Shown here: piece after piece, positions 1 to 11,200 of the stretch
How positions within the stretch are numbered: the stretch's first letter is position 1
Layout: the number at the start of each line of letters is the position of its first letter
NCBI RefSeq assembly: GCF_004331175.1
Contig: NZ_SJOD01000005.1
Location: forward strand, 248,001-312,000
DNA: 64,000 nt
From: Acinetobacter sp. ANC 4178
Lineage (GTDB): Bacteria > Pseudomonadota > Gammaproteobacteria > Pseudomonadales > Moraxellaceae
Direction of reading: 5' to 3'
Notes under the pieces: model-generated
Told to the model about the DNA's origin: nothing
What the model saw: only the letters and a program-made list of their open reading frames with translations
Database searches by the model: none
Position numbers and translations under genes: made by a program

Positions 1-1461
1 CGCAGCAAACACACCTTTCACATTGGTTTCATTGCGTTCATTAATCACAATTTCACCACGTTGAGTGAGTTCAACTGCACTCTCTTTTAAGAAATCCGTA
101 TTTGGTAACAAACCAATTTGTACGAAAATCCCAGATAACTCAACAGTGTGTTCTACATCAGTTGCACGGTCTTTATATTTCAAGCCAGTCACTTGAGCAC
201 CATCACCAATAACTTCAGTAGATAATGCATTCATGATCACTGTGGCATTTGGTAAGCTGTTTAACTTGTCTTGTAACACTTGGTCGGCACGCAGTTTAGT
301 ATCAAACTCCACCAAAGTCACGTGCTCAACAATACCTGCCAAGTCAATTGCAGCTTCTACACCAGAGTTACCTCCACCAATCACTGCTACACGTTTACCT
401 TTGAACAAAGGACCATCACAGTGCGGGCAGTATGCAACCCCACGAGTACGGTATTCTGCTTCGCCGGGTACATTCATTTCTCTCCAACGCGCACCAGTCG
501 AAAGAATGACCGTTTTCGATTCAAGTTTTGCGCCATTTTCAAGTTCAACAGCCACCAAACCATTTGCTGTTTGATCTGCACCAGTAATTTTATTCACACG
601 TTGCAAATTCATGATGTCCACACCGTATTCACGAACATGTGCTTCCATATCCTGTGCGAATTTCGGACCCACTGTTTTCTGTACCGTGGTAAAGTTTTCA
701 ATGTCCATGGTGTCCATGACCTGTCCACCAAAGCGTTCAGCCACAATACCTGTTTTAATCCCTTTACGAGCCGCATAAATTGCAGCCGTACCACCCGCAG
801 GTCCACCACCGATTACCAAGACATCAAAAGCATCTTTAGCATTTAACTTCGCTGCTTCTTTGTCAGCAGAATTGGTGTCCAGTTTGGCAATGATTTCTTC
901 CAACGTCATACGACCTTGACCAATATGCTGATCATCTTGGAAAACCATTGGCACAGCCATAATTTTGCGTTGTTCAACTTCGTCTTGGAAGAACGCACCA
1001 TCAATCATGGTTGCAGTTGAATCTGGATTATAGATGGCAATCAGGTTCAAAGCTTGCACGACATCTGGACAGTTGTGGCAGCTTAACGATACAAACACAT
1101 CAAAGTTAGATTTAATATTTAAACCTTTAACCTGATTTAACACCTCTTCAGAAACTTTTGGTGCGTAACCTGATACTTGTAACAATGCAAGAATGAGTGA
1201 GGTAAACTCGTGTCCCATTGGCAAGCCCGCGAAGTGTACACGAGGTTGCTCTCCTGCTTTGGCAATTGCAAAGCTTGGACGGCGTGTATGTTCACCATCA
1301 AAGCGTGCTGTCACTTGGTCTGATAACACCGCAATTTCTGTCACTAGCTCTTTAATTTTTTCAGATTTTTCTGAAGCATCTAAAGACGCGATAATTTCGA
1401 TTGGGCTTTCAAGACGTTCTAAAAGTGTTTTTAATTGAGCAGTAGTATTTTGATCTAACAT
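1..1461 (-). CDS. ahpF: Alkyl hydroperoxide reductase subunit F (3' end outside window)
   Basis: This is the flavoprotein disulfide reductase that passes electrons from NADH to the peroxiredoxin AhpC. Reading leftwards from the ATG at 1461 gives 487 codons without a stop, and the window edge removes the last few dozen residues of a family usually about 520 long. Visible parts are the N-terminal thioredoxin-like domain with the redox pair C128-H-N-C131, a Rossmann GGGPAG motif near residue 213, and the second redox pair CPHC in the thioredoxin-reductase-like domain. A GGAG ribosome-binding site lies about nine bases upstream of the start, inside a short dyad (1471-1481) that could partly hide it. 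Unlike in Escherichia coli, ahpC is not adjacent but lies at 12635. I saw no convincing OxyR site. Confidence 0.96.
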   Translation of the reverse strand, partial: MLDQNTTAQLKTLLERLESPIEIIASLDASEKSEKIKELVTEIAVLSDQVTARFDGEHTRRPSFAIAKAGEQPRVHFAGLPMGHEFTSLILALLQVSGYAPKVSEEVLNQVKGLNIKSNFDVFVSLSCHNCPDVVQALNLIAIYNPDSTATMIDGAFFQDEVEQRKIMAVPMVFQDDQHIGQGRMTLEEIIAKLDTNSADKEAAKLNAKDAFDVLVIGGGPAGGTAAIYAARKGIKTGIVAERFGGQVMDTMDIENFTTVQKTVGPKFAQDMEAHVREYGVDIMNLQRVNKITGADQTANGLVAVELENGAKLESKTVILSTGARWREMNVPGEAEYRTRGVAYCPHCDGPLFKGKRVAVIGGGNSGVEAAIDLAGIVEHVTLVEFDTKLRADQVLQDKLNSLPNATVIMNALSTEVIGDGAQVTGLKYKDRATDVEHTVELSGIFVQIGLLPNTDFLKESAVELTQRGEIVINERNETNVKGVFAA

Positions 1462-1601
1462 TGCTAACGACTCCAGTGGAGAGATAATTAAGTTGATGAA
1501 GACATCATAGTAAAAAACATAAAATTGGTAAAACAGTTTGTATTTATAATCACAATCGAATTATTAGATAATTGATAAAAATCTTACATAACATGAATTA
1601 C

Positions 1602-2531
1602 TTACCTGACATTTTTTAAATTTTGCTCAATTCTACGTGTTCTTGCAGAAAAATACCGCGAGAATGAATAGAAAATTAAACTTAAAATGACGTTTAGAAT
1701 AAACACTGAAATAATCACAACTTGTAAAATATTTCCCCACTTTTGAGCCTGTTCAATTTGTGGAGAGATGGATTTTGCTAAGGGTGTAATCGCTTTGCCA
1801 TAAAGTTGCTGCTGCATCGCCCACACTTGTGAAGGGCTAAAACCATATTGTATAAAATTGGGATCGTTTTGCTCGGCTTCAACCAAAGTTAAGACATAAG
1901 GAATCGCGGCATTTTCATCGGCAGGTGCATGCAACAATGCGATTTGCGCCAGTACGTAGGCTTTGACGGGTGGTGCAAGTTCGGTTTGGTCTAAATATTG
2001 AGCCAATTCACTTTCATGTAAGCTGTTTTTATACTCAATCGCAGTTGCATAAGGATCTGCTGCTTCATCATTCCAATCATATTGAACATAGGTCAGAGCG
2101 GACCAAATACATATAAATGCGATGATCCAGCCTACAAATTTCAGTACAAAAGATTGAAAGCGTATAGCAAAAAAGCGGATTTTCTTGAGAAAGTGAATGA
2201 CAAAAAAAGCACCAATAAAAGCACTGGTTATTTTTAAGAACAACCAACCAAACCAAGACAATAAATTAAAAAAGTAATTTGGTGCTTGCCCAAACTGCAT
2301 CAAAGTACGATCTGCCGATACAGGAATATGCAGTTGTTTGACCTCAAGGCTAATGCCAAACCAACTGTAAAGTATCTCCTGTTGTAGAAAATAACTAACC
2401 AAAGCCACAAGCGCCAAACTGGTTGTGAATATACACCACCGCATCAGATGTGTTTGCCGACGTTTTAAAGTCTGCACACCTTGCTGAATATTGGCGGTAT
2501 TGACTGCATATTCATCTTCTAATTTGGACAA
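1602..2531 (-). CDS. Four-TM membrane protein of TelA module, unknown function
   Basis: I do not recognise this 309-residue protein. Four hydrophobic segments can be seen at about residues 31-50, 89-116, 128-149 and 266-289, with a hydrophilic region of about 115 residues between the third and fourth and a basic C-terminal tail. The start is a TTG at 2531, chosen because a strong GGAGGT sequence lies a few bases upstream and no ATG is suitably placed. It is the last gene of a leftward three-gene set and begins 31 bases after the end of the TelA-family gene, so it is probably co-transcribed and may be the membrane partner of TelA. That role is inferred from position only. Confidence 0.8.
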   Translation of the reverse strand: MSKLEDEYAVNTANIQQGVQTLKRRQTHLMRWCIFTTSLALVALVSYFLQQEILYSWFGISLEVKQLHIPVSADRTLMQFGQAPNYFFNLLSWFGWLFLKITSAFIGAFFVIHFLKKIRFFAIRFQSFVLKFVGWIIAFICIWSALTYVQYDWNDEAADPYATAIEYKNSLHESELAQYLDQTELAPPVKAYVLAQIALLHAPADENAAIPYVLTLVEAEQNDPNFIQYGFSPSQVWAMQQQLYGKAITPLAKSISPQIEQAQKWGNILQVVIISVFILNVILSLIFYSFSRYFSARTRRIEQNLKNVR

Positions 2532-2562
2532 GGGACCTCCTGCAAAATTCTAAAATAACAAT

Positions 2563-3681
2563 TTAGCGTTGATTCGACTCTAATACCAACTGACTCAAAT
2601 TACTTTGTAAATTACGTAACCGCTGTGCTGCTTCTTCGCGCTTCTTCATCCCTTCTTTTTGCACTTGAAGTACATCATTCACCGTTTGGATTAAGGTATT
2701 TTGGACATGCTCAAGGGTTTCAATATCAATCACCGATCGCTGATTGGCACGCGCTGTATCGACAGAATTTTGATGGAGTAAATCGGCATTACGGCGCAGT
2801 AAGTCATTGGTCGCATCATCAATCGTGTTTGCCAACTGCACACTATTTTTTTGCTCTTGTAAGGAAATAGCCAAACTAATCTGGTTTTTCCATGCGGGTA
2901 ATGTAATGTTTTTGATGGCATAAAACTTATCTACCAGCATTAAATTATTCGACTGGATAATTCGAATCATAGGCAAAGTCTGCATTGCAGATTGCTGTAG
3001 CACCTGCAAATCACTGACTCGTTTCTCCAAATTATTCGATAGATGATTCAGATCGTAAATTTTCTGGGTAATAGTCTGATCTTGTTCTTGTGTGGTGAGT
3101 TGAGCAATTTGCTGCTGAACTTCATGCTGCTTAATCTTGCCCGCAGCCACATAAACGCCTAACTGTTTATATTCATCTTGCACTGAATCAAACATGTGTT
3201 CGAGGGTTTTAACTCGGTCTTTTAAGCCAGATTGTGACGCTTCGATTTCTTTAACCAAAGCATCAATTTGCTCCTTGGTGGTATTAAAGTGCTGATCAAA
3301 ACTCTGCTTCGCACCTTTGAATTTACTTAAAATACTGCCCAAAAAACCTGAGCTTTTAGACTGATTCAAAATACTGCTGCTGTTTAATTGCTGTGCCACT
3401 TGTACAACTTGATTCAGTTTTTGTCCCGTAGCATCTAAATCTTTATTTTGTACCAAACCTAGCAATTCATCCGTATACGTCGAGGTTTGCGTGGCAATAT
3501 GCTTACCATATTCCGCAACACTCTGATGACTCATCTCTTCCAATTCTTTGGTTGCAGTCATCACCTCAGCCAAATCTGAAGGCTGCAAACCTAGCTCTTT
3601 TAAATTCAGTTGCTGAAACTGTTGTTCAGCCATCTCTGGCGTCATGATTACACTTAAATGGTTTTGCTCAGACTTGGTCAT
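2563..3681 (-). CDS. TelA-family protein (toxic anion resistance family)
   Basis: This 372-residue cytoplasmic protein has the length and helical, glutamine-rich composition of the TelA family (Pfam PF05816), whose members were first linked to tellurite resistance and are found in many stress-related clusters. A central stretch (about residues 100-200) of alternating short helices around repeated KGAKQSF- and KTLEHMFDSV-like segments matches the family. There is no signal peptide or membrane segment. An AGGTGA ribosome-binding site lies five bases before the ATG, and only 13 bases separate it from the upstream coiled-coil gene. No tellurium-resistance (terZABCDE) genes are nearby, so a role in tellurite resistance here is doubtful and the biochemical activity is unknown. 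Confidence 0.85.
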   Translation of the reverse strand: MTKSEQNHLSVIMTPEMAEQQFQQLNLKELGLQPSDLAEVMTATKELEEMSHQSVAEYGKHIATQTSTYTDELLGLVQNKDLDATGQKLNQVVQVAQQLNSSSILNQSKSSGFLGSILSKFKGAKQSFDQHFNTTKEQIDALVKEIEASQSGLKDRVKTLEHMFDSVQDEYKQLGVYVAAGKIKQHEVQQQIAQLTTQEQDQTITQKIYDLNHLSNNLEKRVSDLQVLQQSAMQTLPMIRIIQSNNLMLVDKFYAIKNITLPAWKNQISLAISLQEQKNSVQLANTIDDATNDLLRRNADLLHQNSVDTARANQRSVIDIETLEHVQNTLIQTVNDVLQVQKEGMKKREEAAQRLRNLQSNLSQLVLESNQR

Positions 3682-3694
3682 AATTCACCTAATT

Positions 3695-4489
3695 TTATGA
3701 AGAGTTTCCCGAAGGTTTCTCTAATGATTTTCTTAAAGTTTTAATCAATTTTTCACGGCTATTATCTAGCTTTAATAGCTCGGAAGTCGAGTCTGTCTGT
3801 TGACTTTGTTTGACATGATATTGCCAAGCTGGAATTAACACCTGTTGTGCTTCAGTAAAACGGTCAAGTAAACCTAAGGACAATTGCTGAGAAAGCTGTA
3901 TTTGCTGCATGGCAATATCATTGCTGGCTTGTACGGTTTGCAAACTGTGAATTTTCTTAGATAAACGATCAGAAAATTGATCTAAAGGATGCTGCGTACG
4001 GAGCATGTTAGGATACTCCTGCACAAACTCTTGTGCCGCAACCACGTAATTCGCCATTCTTAAACGTAAGCCCAATAATTGCTGAAATCTCGATTCTGAT
4101 TTCTGTATTTCTAAGCGTAATTTTTGACTTAAATGCTGGCAACGGTCCAACAACATATCAAGATTTTTATAGTAATCGATTTGTCCTGAACCATGCTCAA
4201 TGTCTATACCAAGCCACTTTTGCAAAGCATTAAATCTGCGTTTTTTTAGGTATTTATTCGATTGAGATAAGGCTTGAATAAGCTCTTCAATACTTTGCCT
4301 AAACTGCTGGGTCAGCAATGGATCGACGCCTTGTAACAACACAGACTGAGCTTGAACAATCTGTTCAGCGTAGCCAGCCAACAATGCCGGATTATCAAAA
4401 ATCGGCACTAATTCATTCCGTTGAATAGCTAAAATGTCCTGTCGATTGACCTCTATTTCAGATAAAGGAATCAGTTCAGTAACTTGCAT
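3695..4489 (-). CDS. Coiled-coil protein of TelA module, unknown function
   Basis: First gene of the leftward three-gene set. The 264-residue product is soluble, predicted largely helical, and rich in Gln, Leu and charged residues. Heptad-like stretches around residues 60-150 and 165-215 suggest coiled coils. It has no membrane segment, signal peptide or motif known to me. Its composition resembles its TelA neighbour, so it may be an interaction partner. The ATG at 4489 has no clear Shine-Dalgarno sequence. The start is kept because the N-terminal sequence looks regular and no better-placed start exists close by. Confidence 0.75.
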   Translation of the reverse strand: MQVTELIPLSEIEVNRQDILAIQRNELVPIFDNPALLAGYAEQIVQAQSVLLQGVDPLLTQQFRQSIEELIQALSQSNKYLKKRRFNALQKWLGIDIEHGSGQIDYYKNLDMLLDRCQHLSQKLRLEIQKSESRFQQLLGLRLRMANYVVAAQEFVQEYPNMLRTQHPLDQFSDRLSKKIHSLQTVQASNDIAMQQIQLSQQLSLGLLDRFTEAQQVLIPAWQYHVKQSQQTDSTSELLKLDNSREKLIKTLRKSLEKPSGNSS

Positions 4490-4782
4490 TGCAATTTAGA
4501 TCATGACCAGTACATCTCTGTTGTATCATAGCCATTAAAATTATCAACTCTGTATTTTTTATATCAAGGTAAAGCAGCCAATTGTCGGGATCTAAAATAA
4601 ACAATAAATAAATTACAATCGATTAAAAAAACCATTCCCCGAAAATAACAACAAACTAAACTTATACATTCATCAAACTGGCCAACTTTTTATTCGCCAA
4701 GAGAATAATTCAATAACTCCACAATCTTTCTCCATAATTTTAGTTTAATCTTACGCAACATTACATTTGGAAACATAAAGTT
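4490..4782. promoter_or_regulatory. Divergent intergenic region between TelA module and TonB receptor
   Basis: About 290 bases, AT-rich, separating two divergent units and so holding both promoters. I looked for an inverted-repeat Fur box before the receptor gene and found only a weak AATAATTC-like stretch near 4703, which I do not call. No coding potential or clear hairpin is visible. Confidence 0.4.
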
Positions 4783-6837
4783 ATGGATGCGTTACAGCCT
4801 TCTTGGAAGTTTAGTGCACTTACTTTCGCTCTTTTGGGTGTCTCAATTACAGGCTGGGCTGCCGATAACGCACAAGTCGCTACAGCAGAACCTGTACAAG
4901 TTCTAAAGACATTAAAGCTCCAAGCAGACTCCTCAGCAAATAAGAATAACGATATTAGTGCCATTGCCAAAACCATTATCAATCGTGAAGAAATGCTGAA
5001 ATATGGCGATCAATCTGTCAGTGATGCTTTAAGACGCGCAGCAGGTTTTCAAATGCCATCTGCTACTGGCCCGCGTGGTCTAGGCGGTGCATCAGGTATG
5101 CGCTTCCGTGGCGGCGGTGCGCCTATTTTCATGATCAACGGTGAACCTGTACAAGGCGGTCCGCGCGGCGGCATGTCCATTATTGATACCCTTACGCCAG
5201 ACATGATTGAACGGATTGAAATCACCAAACAACCAAGTGTGACTCAAGCTTCGGTCGCTGCCTCTGCCGTGATTAATATTATTTTAAAAGAACCATTACA
5301 AAGTTCGCGTTTAAGTGGAACAGCACGTGTAGGCTATGGATTTAACCACTCTGAAGCCTCAGAAGAAGAGCGTAAAAATGTCTCTTTACAAATGGATGGG
5401 CGTAATAGTCCTTGGCTATACAGCGTATCTGCCAACCAAAATTGGGATGACAGCACTTCAATTACAGAAACTCAAACAGCAAACCAAACTCGTTTACAAA
5501 AAAATGTCGCTGAACGTAAAGGATCAATGATCAGCCCACGCCTTGAGTATGAAATTGATGACGAAAAGAAAGTCGTGGCAGAGCTGTTTTATCGCAATTA
5601 TGAACGGGATGGCTCACGCTTAGACCAAGTTCAGCAAGACAAAAATGACAGTATGCGCCTAAATACGCGCTTCGAACGTCAAGTGAATAAGAACTCGGAC
5701 AAAGTCCGTTTGTCTTATGAAAAACAAAATGAAACTGAACTTACCCGCTCTCCACTTTCTTCCTTATATATCGATCAGCAAATTGAAGAACTAGGGTTAG
5801 CTTATGATGGTGTTCGTCAATTTGATGAAAATCGTCAAATTAAGTTTGGCTTAGATACACGTTCAAACAGCTTAGAAAGCAATACAGCCGAAACTTTAGA
5901 TGAGCAACGTTATGCCCTGTATAGCGAAGGCAGTTGGCGTTTTACCGACCAACAAACTTTGACTGTTGGTTTACGTCAAGAATGGGTACATCGTACAGGC
6001 TTAGTCGATTATGACGACCAAAACCTCAGCCCTGTCGTTGCACATCGCTATGATTTTGATGATCGCTGGTCACTTCAAACCAATATTAGTCAAGCATTTC
6101 GTAGTCCGAAGGCTGACGATTTATTACCGGCAGTATCTATTTCTACAGACAGTGATGCAGGCAGCTTGAATAACCCTGACCGTGGTGGCAATCCATTTTT
6201 ACGCCCAGAAAAAATCACGGCATATGAATCCACTTTAGGATTTAATACATCTGCTGGCGGTGTTAATGTTACGGGCTTCTATCGTCAAATTGATGACTAT
6301 ATTGAGTCGGTCATTCAACAAGAAAATGGACGTTACGTAAAGCGTCCACAAAACCAAGATCATGCAACCACCTATGGTGTCGAGCTCTCTGGACGTTATG
6401 CATTAAAACAAAATGCTCAAGGACATTCATGGATGCTCAATAGTCAACTCTCGACCATTCGTGCCAAAGTCGAAGATGATATTACGCACCAAGAGCGTTT
6501 AGCCAGCGATGTTGCACCTTATACAGCCAGTATGGGGCTTTCTTATAACTATCAGCCGTGGCAACTTTCGACCAGTGCCAACCTCAGTTATACCCCAGAA
6601 TTTACTCGTGTACTAGAAAATCAACCTTATGATCGCACCAGTAATGAAAGAGTCAATCTGGACATTAGCGCAACCAAACGCTTTAAAAAAGGTTGGGCGA
6701 CTACATTAAGCACGCGCAATCTGTTAAGTACCGACTACAAAGAACGCCTGAATTATCAATCCGATGGTAGCCTCTATCAAGCACGTACAAGCCAAGCCAT
6801 TCCTAGCATATTGTTCAGCGTAGAGAAAAAATTCTAA
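4783..6837 (+). CDS. TonB-dependent outer membrane receptor
   Basis: This 684-residue protein has a signal peptide ending near GWAADN (about residue 26), a plug domain at about 55-165 (including the segments SVSDALRRAAGFQMPS and RIEITKQPSV), and a long beta-barrel domain ending in a terminal Phe, as expected for BAM-dependent insertion. Such receptors import iron-siderophore complexes, haem, cobalamin or other scarce ligands using TonB energy. Nothing in the neighbourhood (no siderophore genes, ABC importer or TonB genes) identifies the ligand. A Gly/Arg-rich part of the plug (about residues 93-130) is typical of the channel-facing region. The ribosome-binding site is weak. Confidence 0.9.
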   Translation: MDALQPSWKFSALTFALLGVSITGWAADNAQVATAEPVQVLKTLKLQADSSANKNNDISAIAKTIINREEMLKYGDQSVSDALRRAAGFQMPSATGPRGLGGASGMRFRGGGAPIFMINGEPVQGGPRGGMSIIDTLTPDMIERIEITKQPSVTQASVAASAVINIILKEPLQSSRLSGTARVGYGFNHSEASEEERKNVSLQMDGRNSPWLYSVSANQNWDDSTSITETQTANQTRLQKNVAERKGSMISPRLEYEIDDEKKVVAELFYRNYERDGSRLDQVQQDKNDSMRLNTRFERQVNKNSDKVRLSYEKQNETELTRSPLSSLYIDQQIEELGLAYDGVRQFDENRQIKFGLDTRSNSLESNTAETLDEQRYALYSEGSWRFTDQQTLTVGLRQEWVHRTGLVDYDDQNLSPVVAHRYDFDDRWSLQTNISQAFRSPKADDLLPAVSISTDSDAGSLNNPDRGGNPFLRPEKITAYESTLGFNTSAGGVNVTGFYRQIDDYIESVIQQENGRYVKRPQNQDHATTYGVELSGRYALKQNAQGHSWMLNSQLSTIRAKVEDDITHQERLASDVAPYTASMGLSYNYQPWQLSTSANLSYTPEFTRVLENQPYDRTSNERVNLDISATKRFKKGWATTLSTRNLLSTDYKERLNYQSDGSLYQARTSQAIPSILFSVEKKF

Positions 6838-6854
6838 ACCAAGATTTTCATGTG

Positions 6855-6902
6855 AAACTTAAAACCTTCAACTGACTCAGGCTGCTTGATGGTTTTAAGT
6901 TT
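6855..6902 (+). terminator. Stem-loop after TonB receptor
   Basis: Perfect 12-base inverted repeat (6855-6866 with 6891-6902) with a 24-base loop, starting 17 bases after the receptor stop codon. It is followed by only a short T stretch, so it is a plausible but weak terminator. Confidence 0.45.
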
Positions 6903-6962
6903 TAACCTTATGTGATTCATTTAAAATAAAAATTACTGCTTTCTATTTTAACTCGACATAAA

Positions 6963-7015
6963 AAAACATCCCCTCATCTTTCAAGTCTATAACCCTGAAT
7001 ATGAGAGGATGTTTT
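6963..7015. terminator. Convergent terminator between receptor and FabH-like gene
   Basis: Arms 6963-6977 and 7001-7015 pair except for one mismatch and are flanked by A and T runs, so the hairpin can work in both directions between two convergent genes. Confidence 0.6.
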
Positions 7016-7062
7016 CGAGTCTATAACGCTAAGCCAAAAATGCAGGCTTTTAGGCTACAACA

Positions 7063-8178
7063 TTAAGCAACGTGCTTTTGAACCAAAATTGATCCTACAG
7101 AATAACCCGCACCGAACGAACACAGTACGCCATACTCACCATCGTTCACTTCGTGTGCAGAACGATGTAATGCAATAATGACCCCCGCAGAAGAAGTATT
7201 GGCAAACTCATCTAGAATAATTGGAACTAAAGCCGGATCTGCTTCAGCCGCTTCTTTACCCACGACTAATTTTAAAATCAGTTCATTCATATTCTGATTG
7301 GCTTGATGCAACCAAAAACGCTTAACCTGCTCAGGTTTAATCTGATTCTTCTCAAGCTGATTGGTAATCATTTTTGCCACAAGTGGACAAACTTCTTTAA
7401 ATACTTTACGTCCATCTTGACGGAATTGCTTGTCATCACGTGAAGTGAGTTCAGAACCGTTTAAGAAGCCAAAGTTATTACGAATGTTGTTTGAAAATTG
7501 CGTAAATAAGTTGGTATCTAAAATTTCAAAGCCTGTTTTTGTCTCTGTATTTTCAATAATTGAAGCTGTTGCAACATCACCAAAAATAAAGTGACAATCA
7601 CGTGAACGGTAATCCGTATGACCTGAAGTTAGCTCAACGTTGACTAACAACACACGGCGCGCACCCGACTTAATGGCATCATAGGCTTGTTTTAAACCAA
7701 AAGTTGCCGCAGAACATGCCACATTCATGTCATAAGCATAACCTTGAATACCCAGTGCCGTCTGAATTTCAATCGCAACCGCTGGATAGGCACGTTGTAA
7801 ATTTGAACATGCCAAAATCACGACATCAATATCTTCTGCCGTTACACCTGCATTTTCCATGGCTTGCTTTGCAGCAATCACGCCCCACTCTGCCTGAATA
7901 GATAACTCTTCATCGCTACGCTCAGCTAAACGTGGGCGTAAACGATTAGGATCTAATACACCTGTTTTTTCAGCAACGTAACGGCGCTTTACACCAGACG
8001 CCTTTTCAATAAACTCGGCACTAGAACCACGACGTGCTTCTAACTCGCCTGCTGCAATTTGTTCAGCATGGTCTTGGTTATACTGTTCCACATAAGCATT
8101 TAGACTTTCGACTAGCTCTTCATTGGTAATGACGTGTTCTGGGTGGAACAAGCCTGTACCTGTAATACGGATGCCCAT
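7063..8178 (-). CDS. Beta-ketoacyl-ACP synthase III family protein (FabH-like)
   Basis: Thiolase-fold condensing enzyme of 371 residues, longer than typical FabH (about 320). The catalytic triad of the family is present: Cys in [10 protein letters not shown], His in WLHQANQN and Asn in EFANTSSAG. It would condense an acyl-CoA with malonyl-ACP. The long form resembles condensing enzymes that take medium-chain acyl-CoA, such as the FabH2 type of Pseudomonas, rather than the housekeeping acetyl-CoA enzyme, but the acyl chain cannot be read from sequence. It lies alone, away from other fab genes, 30 bases downstream of hrpA. A good AAGGAG ribosome-binding site precedes the ATG. Confidence 0.88.
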   Translation of the reverse strand: MGIRITGTGLFHPEHVITNEELVESLNAYVEQYNQDHAEQIAAGELEARRGSSAEFIEKASGVKRRYVAEKTGVLDPNRLRPRLAERSDEELSIQAEWGVIAAKQAMENAGVTAEDIDVVILACSNLQRAYPAVAIEIQTALGIQGYAYDMNVACSAATFGLKQAYDAIKSGARRVLLVNVELTSGHTDYRSRDCHFIFGDVATASIIENTETKTGFEILDTNLFTQFSNNIRNNFGFLNGSELTSRDDKQFRQDGRKVFKEVCPLVAKMITNQLEKNQIKPEQVKRFWLHQANQNMNELILKLVVGKEAAEADPALVPIILDEFANTSSAGVIIALHRSAHEVNDGEYGVLCSFGAGYSVGSILVQKHVA

Positions 8179-8208
8179 GTAAAACTCCTTCTCTGAATTC
8201 GCTCAATT

Positions 8209-11200
8209 TTAACCGATACTAAGACGTTCCCATAGCTTTTGTAGCCGTGTCGCAGAAATAGGCATCTTGGTTTTCATCGGTTGAGAAAACAACGAAATAC
8301 GCAACTCTTCGATCATGAAATACAATTCTTTCAAACGAACGTCATTTTTATATTTAAATAATTTATCCATCCACGGATCAATTTGTCCAATGGCAGCAAT
8401 ATCTCGTTGGAGATTATTGGGCAAGCGGTCCAAACGCAATAGCAAAGCTGCTAAATATCGTGAATACTCAGTCCACACATCGACGGGTTTGCTATAGACA
8501 AAATTCGCCAACTGCATTAGGTCTAGCTGATCTTCAATATCATCCATACTACGCCCAAAAATATCCGCATCTAGCATTAATAATTTCTGGCGGATGCTCT
8601 GCCACTGAATAAAAATATCACTCATCATTTTTAACGCCTGTTGACCGTGCGTTAAAAAGTTTTGTTTAACCGTTAAGAGTAATTGCTGAAATTCCGCCTG
8701 ATTAATCGGCAGTTCAGTAATGGCTAATTGTAGCGTGGCATAAACCAACATCTGTTCCAGTTTTGCCTTGTCACCTAGTGGCGAATATGCCAGCGCCATC
8801 GGCTTGGAAATTTGCTTTTTCAATTGACGGACCAAGTCTCCCAATTGTAAATGCATCAGATGAATAATCCCTTCACGGTGCTGCTTAATCGCTTCATTCT
8901 GATCATTAAAGGTCTGTATCACGATGCCTGAATTATCTTTAGCATCTAAATTTGCAAAAACTTTAACAGGAACCAATGCTTGATATTGTTTGACGACAAC
9001 CCCTGTGACTTTATGCGAAGCTTCAAACACAAAATCTTCAGGGAAAACCTGAAACTGTCCCTTGGCTTGCTTGACGGGGCTATGGGTTTCGGTACGGCAA
9101 CGTGCTTTTAATTCCGCCAGATTACGACCTTTTTCAATCACACGTCCTTTTTCATCAATCACTTTAATGAAAGGCAACAAATATTGATCAATTTTTTCAA
9201 AGGAAAAATCTTTTTCGGTAATCTGCTCACCACGGAGTTGAAATGCCAAGAAGCTAAATAAATGCTCGCGTAAGTGTACCGCATCTATACGCTGCATGAT
9301 TTTTTTTGCAGTATCTGGAATCGGGACTAAATTACGACGTTTATCTTTTGGTAAAGCTTTTAATAAGGCTTCAATCAAGTCTTGTCGCCAACCTGGTATT
9401 CCCCAAGACCAAATGTTTTCATCGACTTGTGGTAAAGCCTGCACTGGAATTTTAACCGTAGCCCCATCTTCATCATGACTTGGGTCAAAACGATAACTCG
9501 CGGCTAAACGTAGCTCGCCATTATGCAAATAATCAGGGAACTGCTGCGTGGTTGGACGATCATTCATCCACAATGCATCGTCTTCTACATATAAGAAACG
9601 TGGCTGTGTTGGCTCAATGGTGGCACGCCAGTCTTCAAAACTGCGACGACTGGCAATTTCAACTGGGACTTTAGCCGCATAGAACTGATAAATGGTTTCT
9701 TCATCGACCACTAAATCACGTCGACGCAATTTGTCTTCAACCCGCTCTACTTCTTCCAATTTTAATAAATTATGTTTTAAAAATGACGGAAGTATGCCCA
9801 GATTACCCGTGGTCAATGCATCTCTCAGGAAAATTTCATGCGCAGCAAGATGATCAACCTTTTCATAATTGATCATTTGTTTTGGCTCAATAATCAAACC
9901 AAATAAAGAAATCTGCGCATAAGCATTCACAATGCCTGCTTTTTTCGACCAATGCGGTTCAAAATAATGGTATTTCAATAAATCACGTGCGGCCAAAAGA
10001 ATCCATTCAGGTTCAATTTTGGCTAAGGTACGTAAATAAACCTGTGAGGTTTCCACCATTTCAAACGCCATAATCCACGGCGTATTGCTCTTATGCAGAG
10101 TTGAAGCAGGAAATACACGCGCTTTCTGTTGGCGAACAGCCATAAAAACGTTGCGCTCGTCAGTTTTATTGGCAATAAACGACAATAAACCCGTCAATAA
10201 AGCACGATGCAAGTTTTCATAACTGGCTTTTTTATCATTAAAGGAAAGGTTTAAGCCTTTGGCTAAATCCAACAATTGTTCATGAGTTTTTTTCCACTCA
10301 CGTAGACGCAACCAACTCAAAAAATGCTGCCGCGCGAAAGTACGACGCTTGTTTTCACTCATGGACTCTACAGGGTCATGAATCGCTTCCCATAACTTCA
10401 AATAAAACAGGAAATCAGAGTCCGCTTCACGAAATAAAGCATGTTTTTGATCTGCCTGCATTTGCTTATCCGCAGGGCGCTCACGAGGATCTTGTACTGC
10501 CAAAGCCGCGACAATAATCAGCACTTCATTTAAAACCCCAAAATGTGCACCGCCCAAAATCATACGGGCTAAACGTGGGTCAATTGGCATTTTTGCCATT
10601 TGTTGACCAATTTTCGTGAGCGCATCTCCCTCACCCCCTTTGTTAGAAAGAGGCGTTTTTTCAAGTCCTTCTTTATCCAAAGAGGCCTTAGGCGGATTTT
10701 TCTCAGTCATCGCACCCAGTTCAACCAAGAGTTTACGACCATCATTCACAAGTCTGTGATCTGGCGGTTCAATAAAATCGAAGGCTTCGAGCGAACCTAA
10801 CCTCAGACTTTGCATTTGCAAAATAACAGAAGCCAAATTGGTGCGTTTAATTTCAGGTTCAGTAAATTCAGGACGACTTTGAAAATCTTCTTCACTGTAT
10901 AAACGAATACACACACCCGGTGCGATACGTCCACAACGCCCTTTACGTTGATTGGCTGCAGCCTGTGAAATTGCTTCAATCGGTAAACGTTGCACACGTG
11001 AACGATAGTTATAACGCGAAATACGGGCAAAACCACTATCAATCACATAACGGATGTTCGGTACTGTCAAAGCGGTTTCAGCTACGTTGGTCGCAATAAT
11101 AATGCGTCGACCACCGCCTGAAGCATTAAAAATCTTTTGCTGATCTGCCAAAGCCAAACGCGCATAAAGCGGTAAAATTTCGGTATGACGTGGACCATAC

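Noticed and set aside
280..846. A 188-codon open frame on the plus strand within ahpF.
   Set aside because: It lies opposite the clearly coding ahpF frame, has the composition of a shadow and no ribosome-binding site.
1471..1481. Palindrome CTCCAGTGGAG over the ahpF ribosome-binding site as a riboregulator.
   Set aside because: Only four base pairs could form with a three-base loop, too weak to claim regulation.
4690..4715. Possible Fur box before the TonB-dependent receptor.
   Set aside because: Only a partial AATAATTC match. No inverted repeat of the expected 19-base form.
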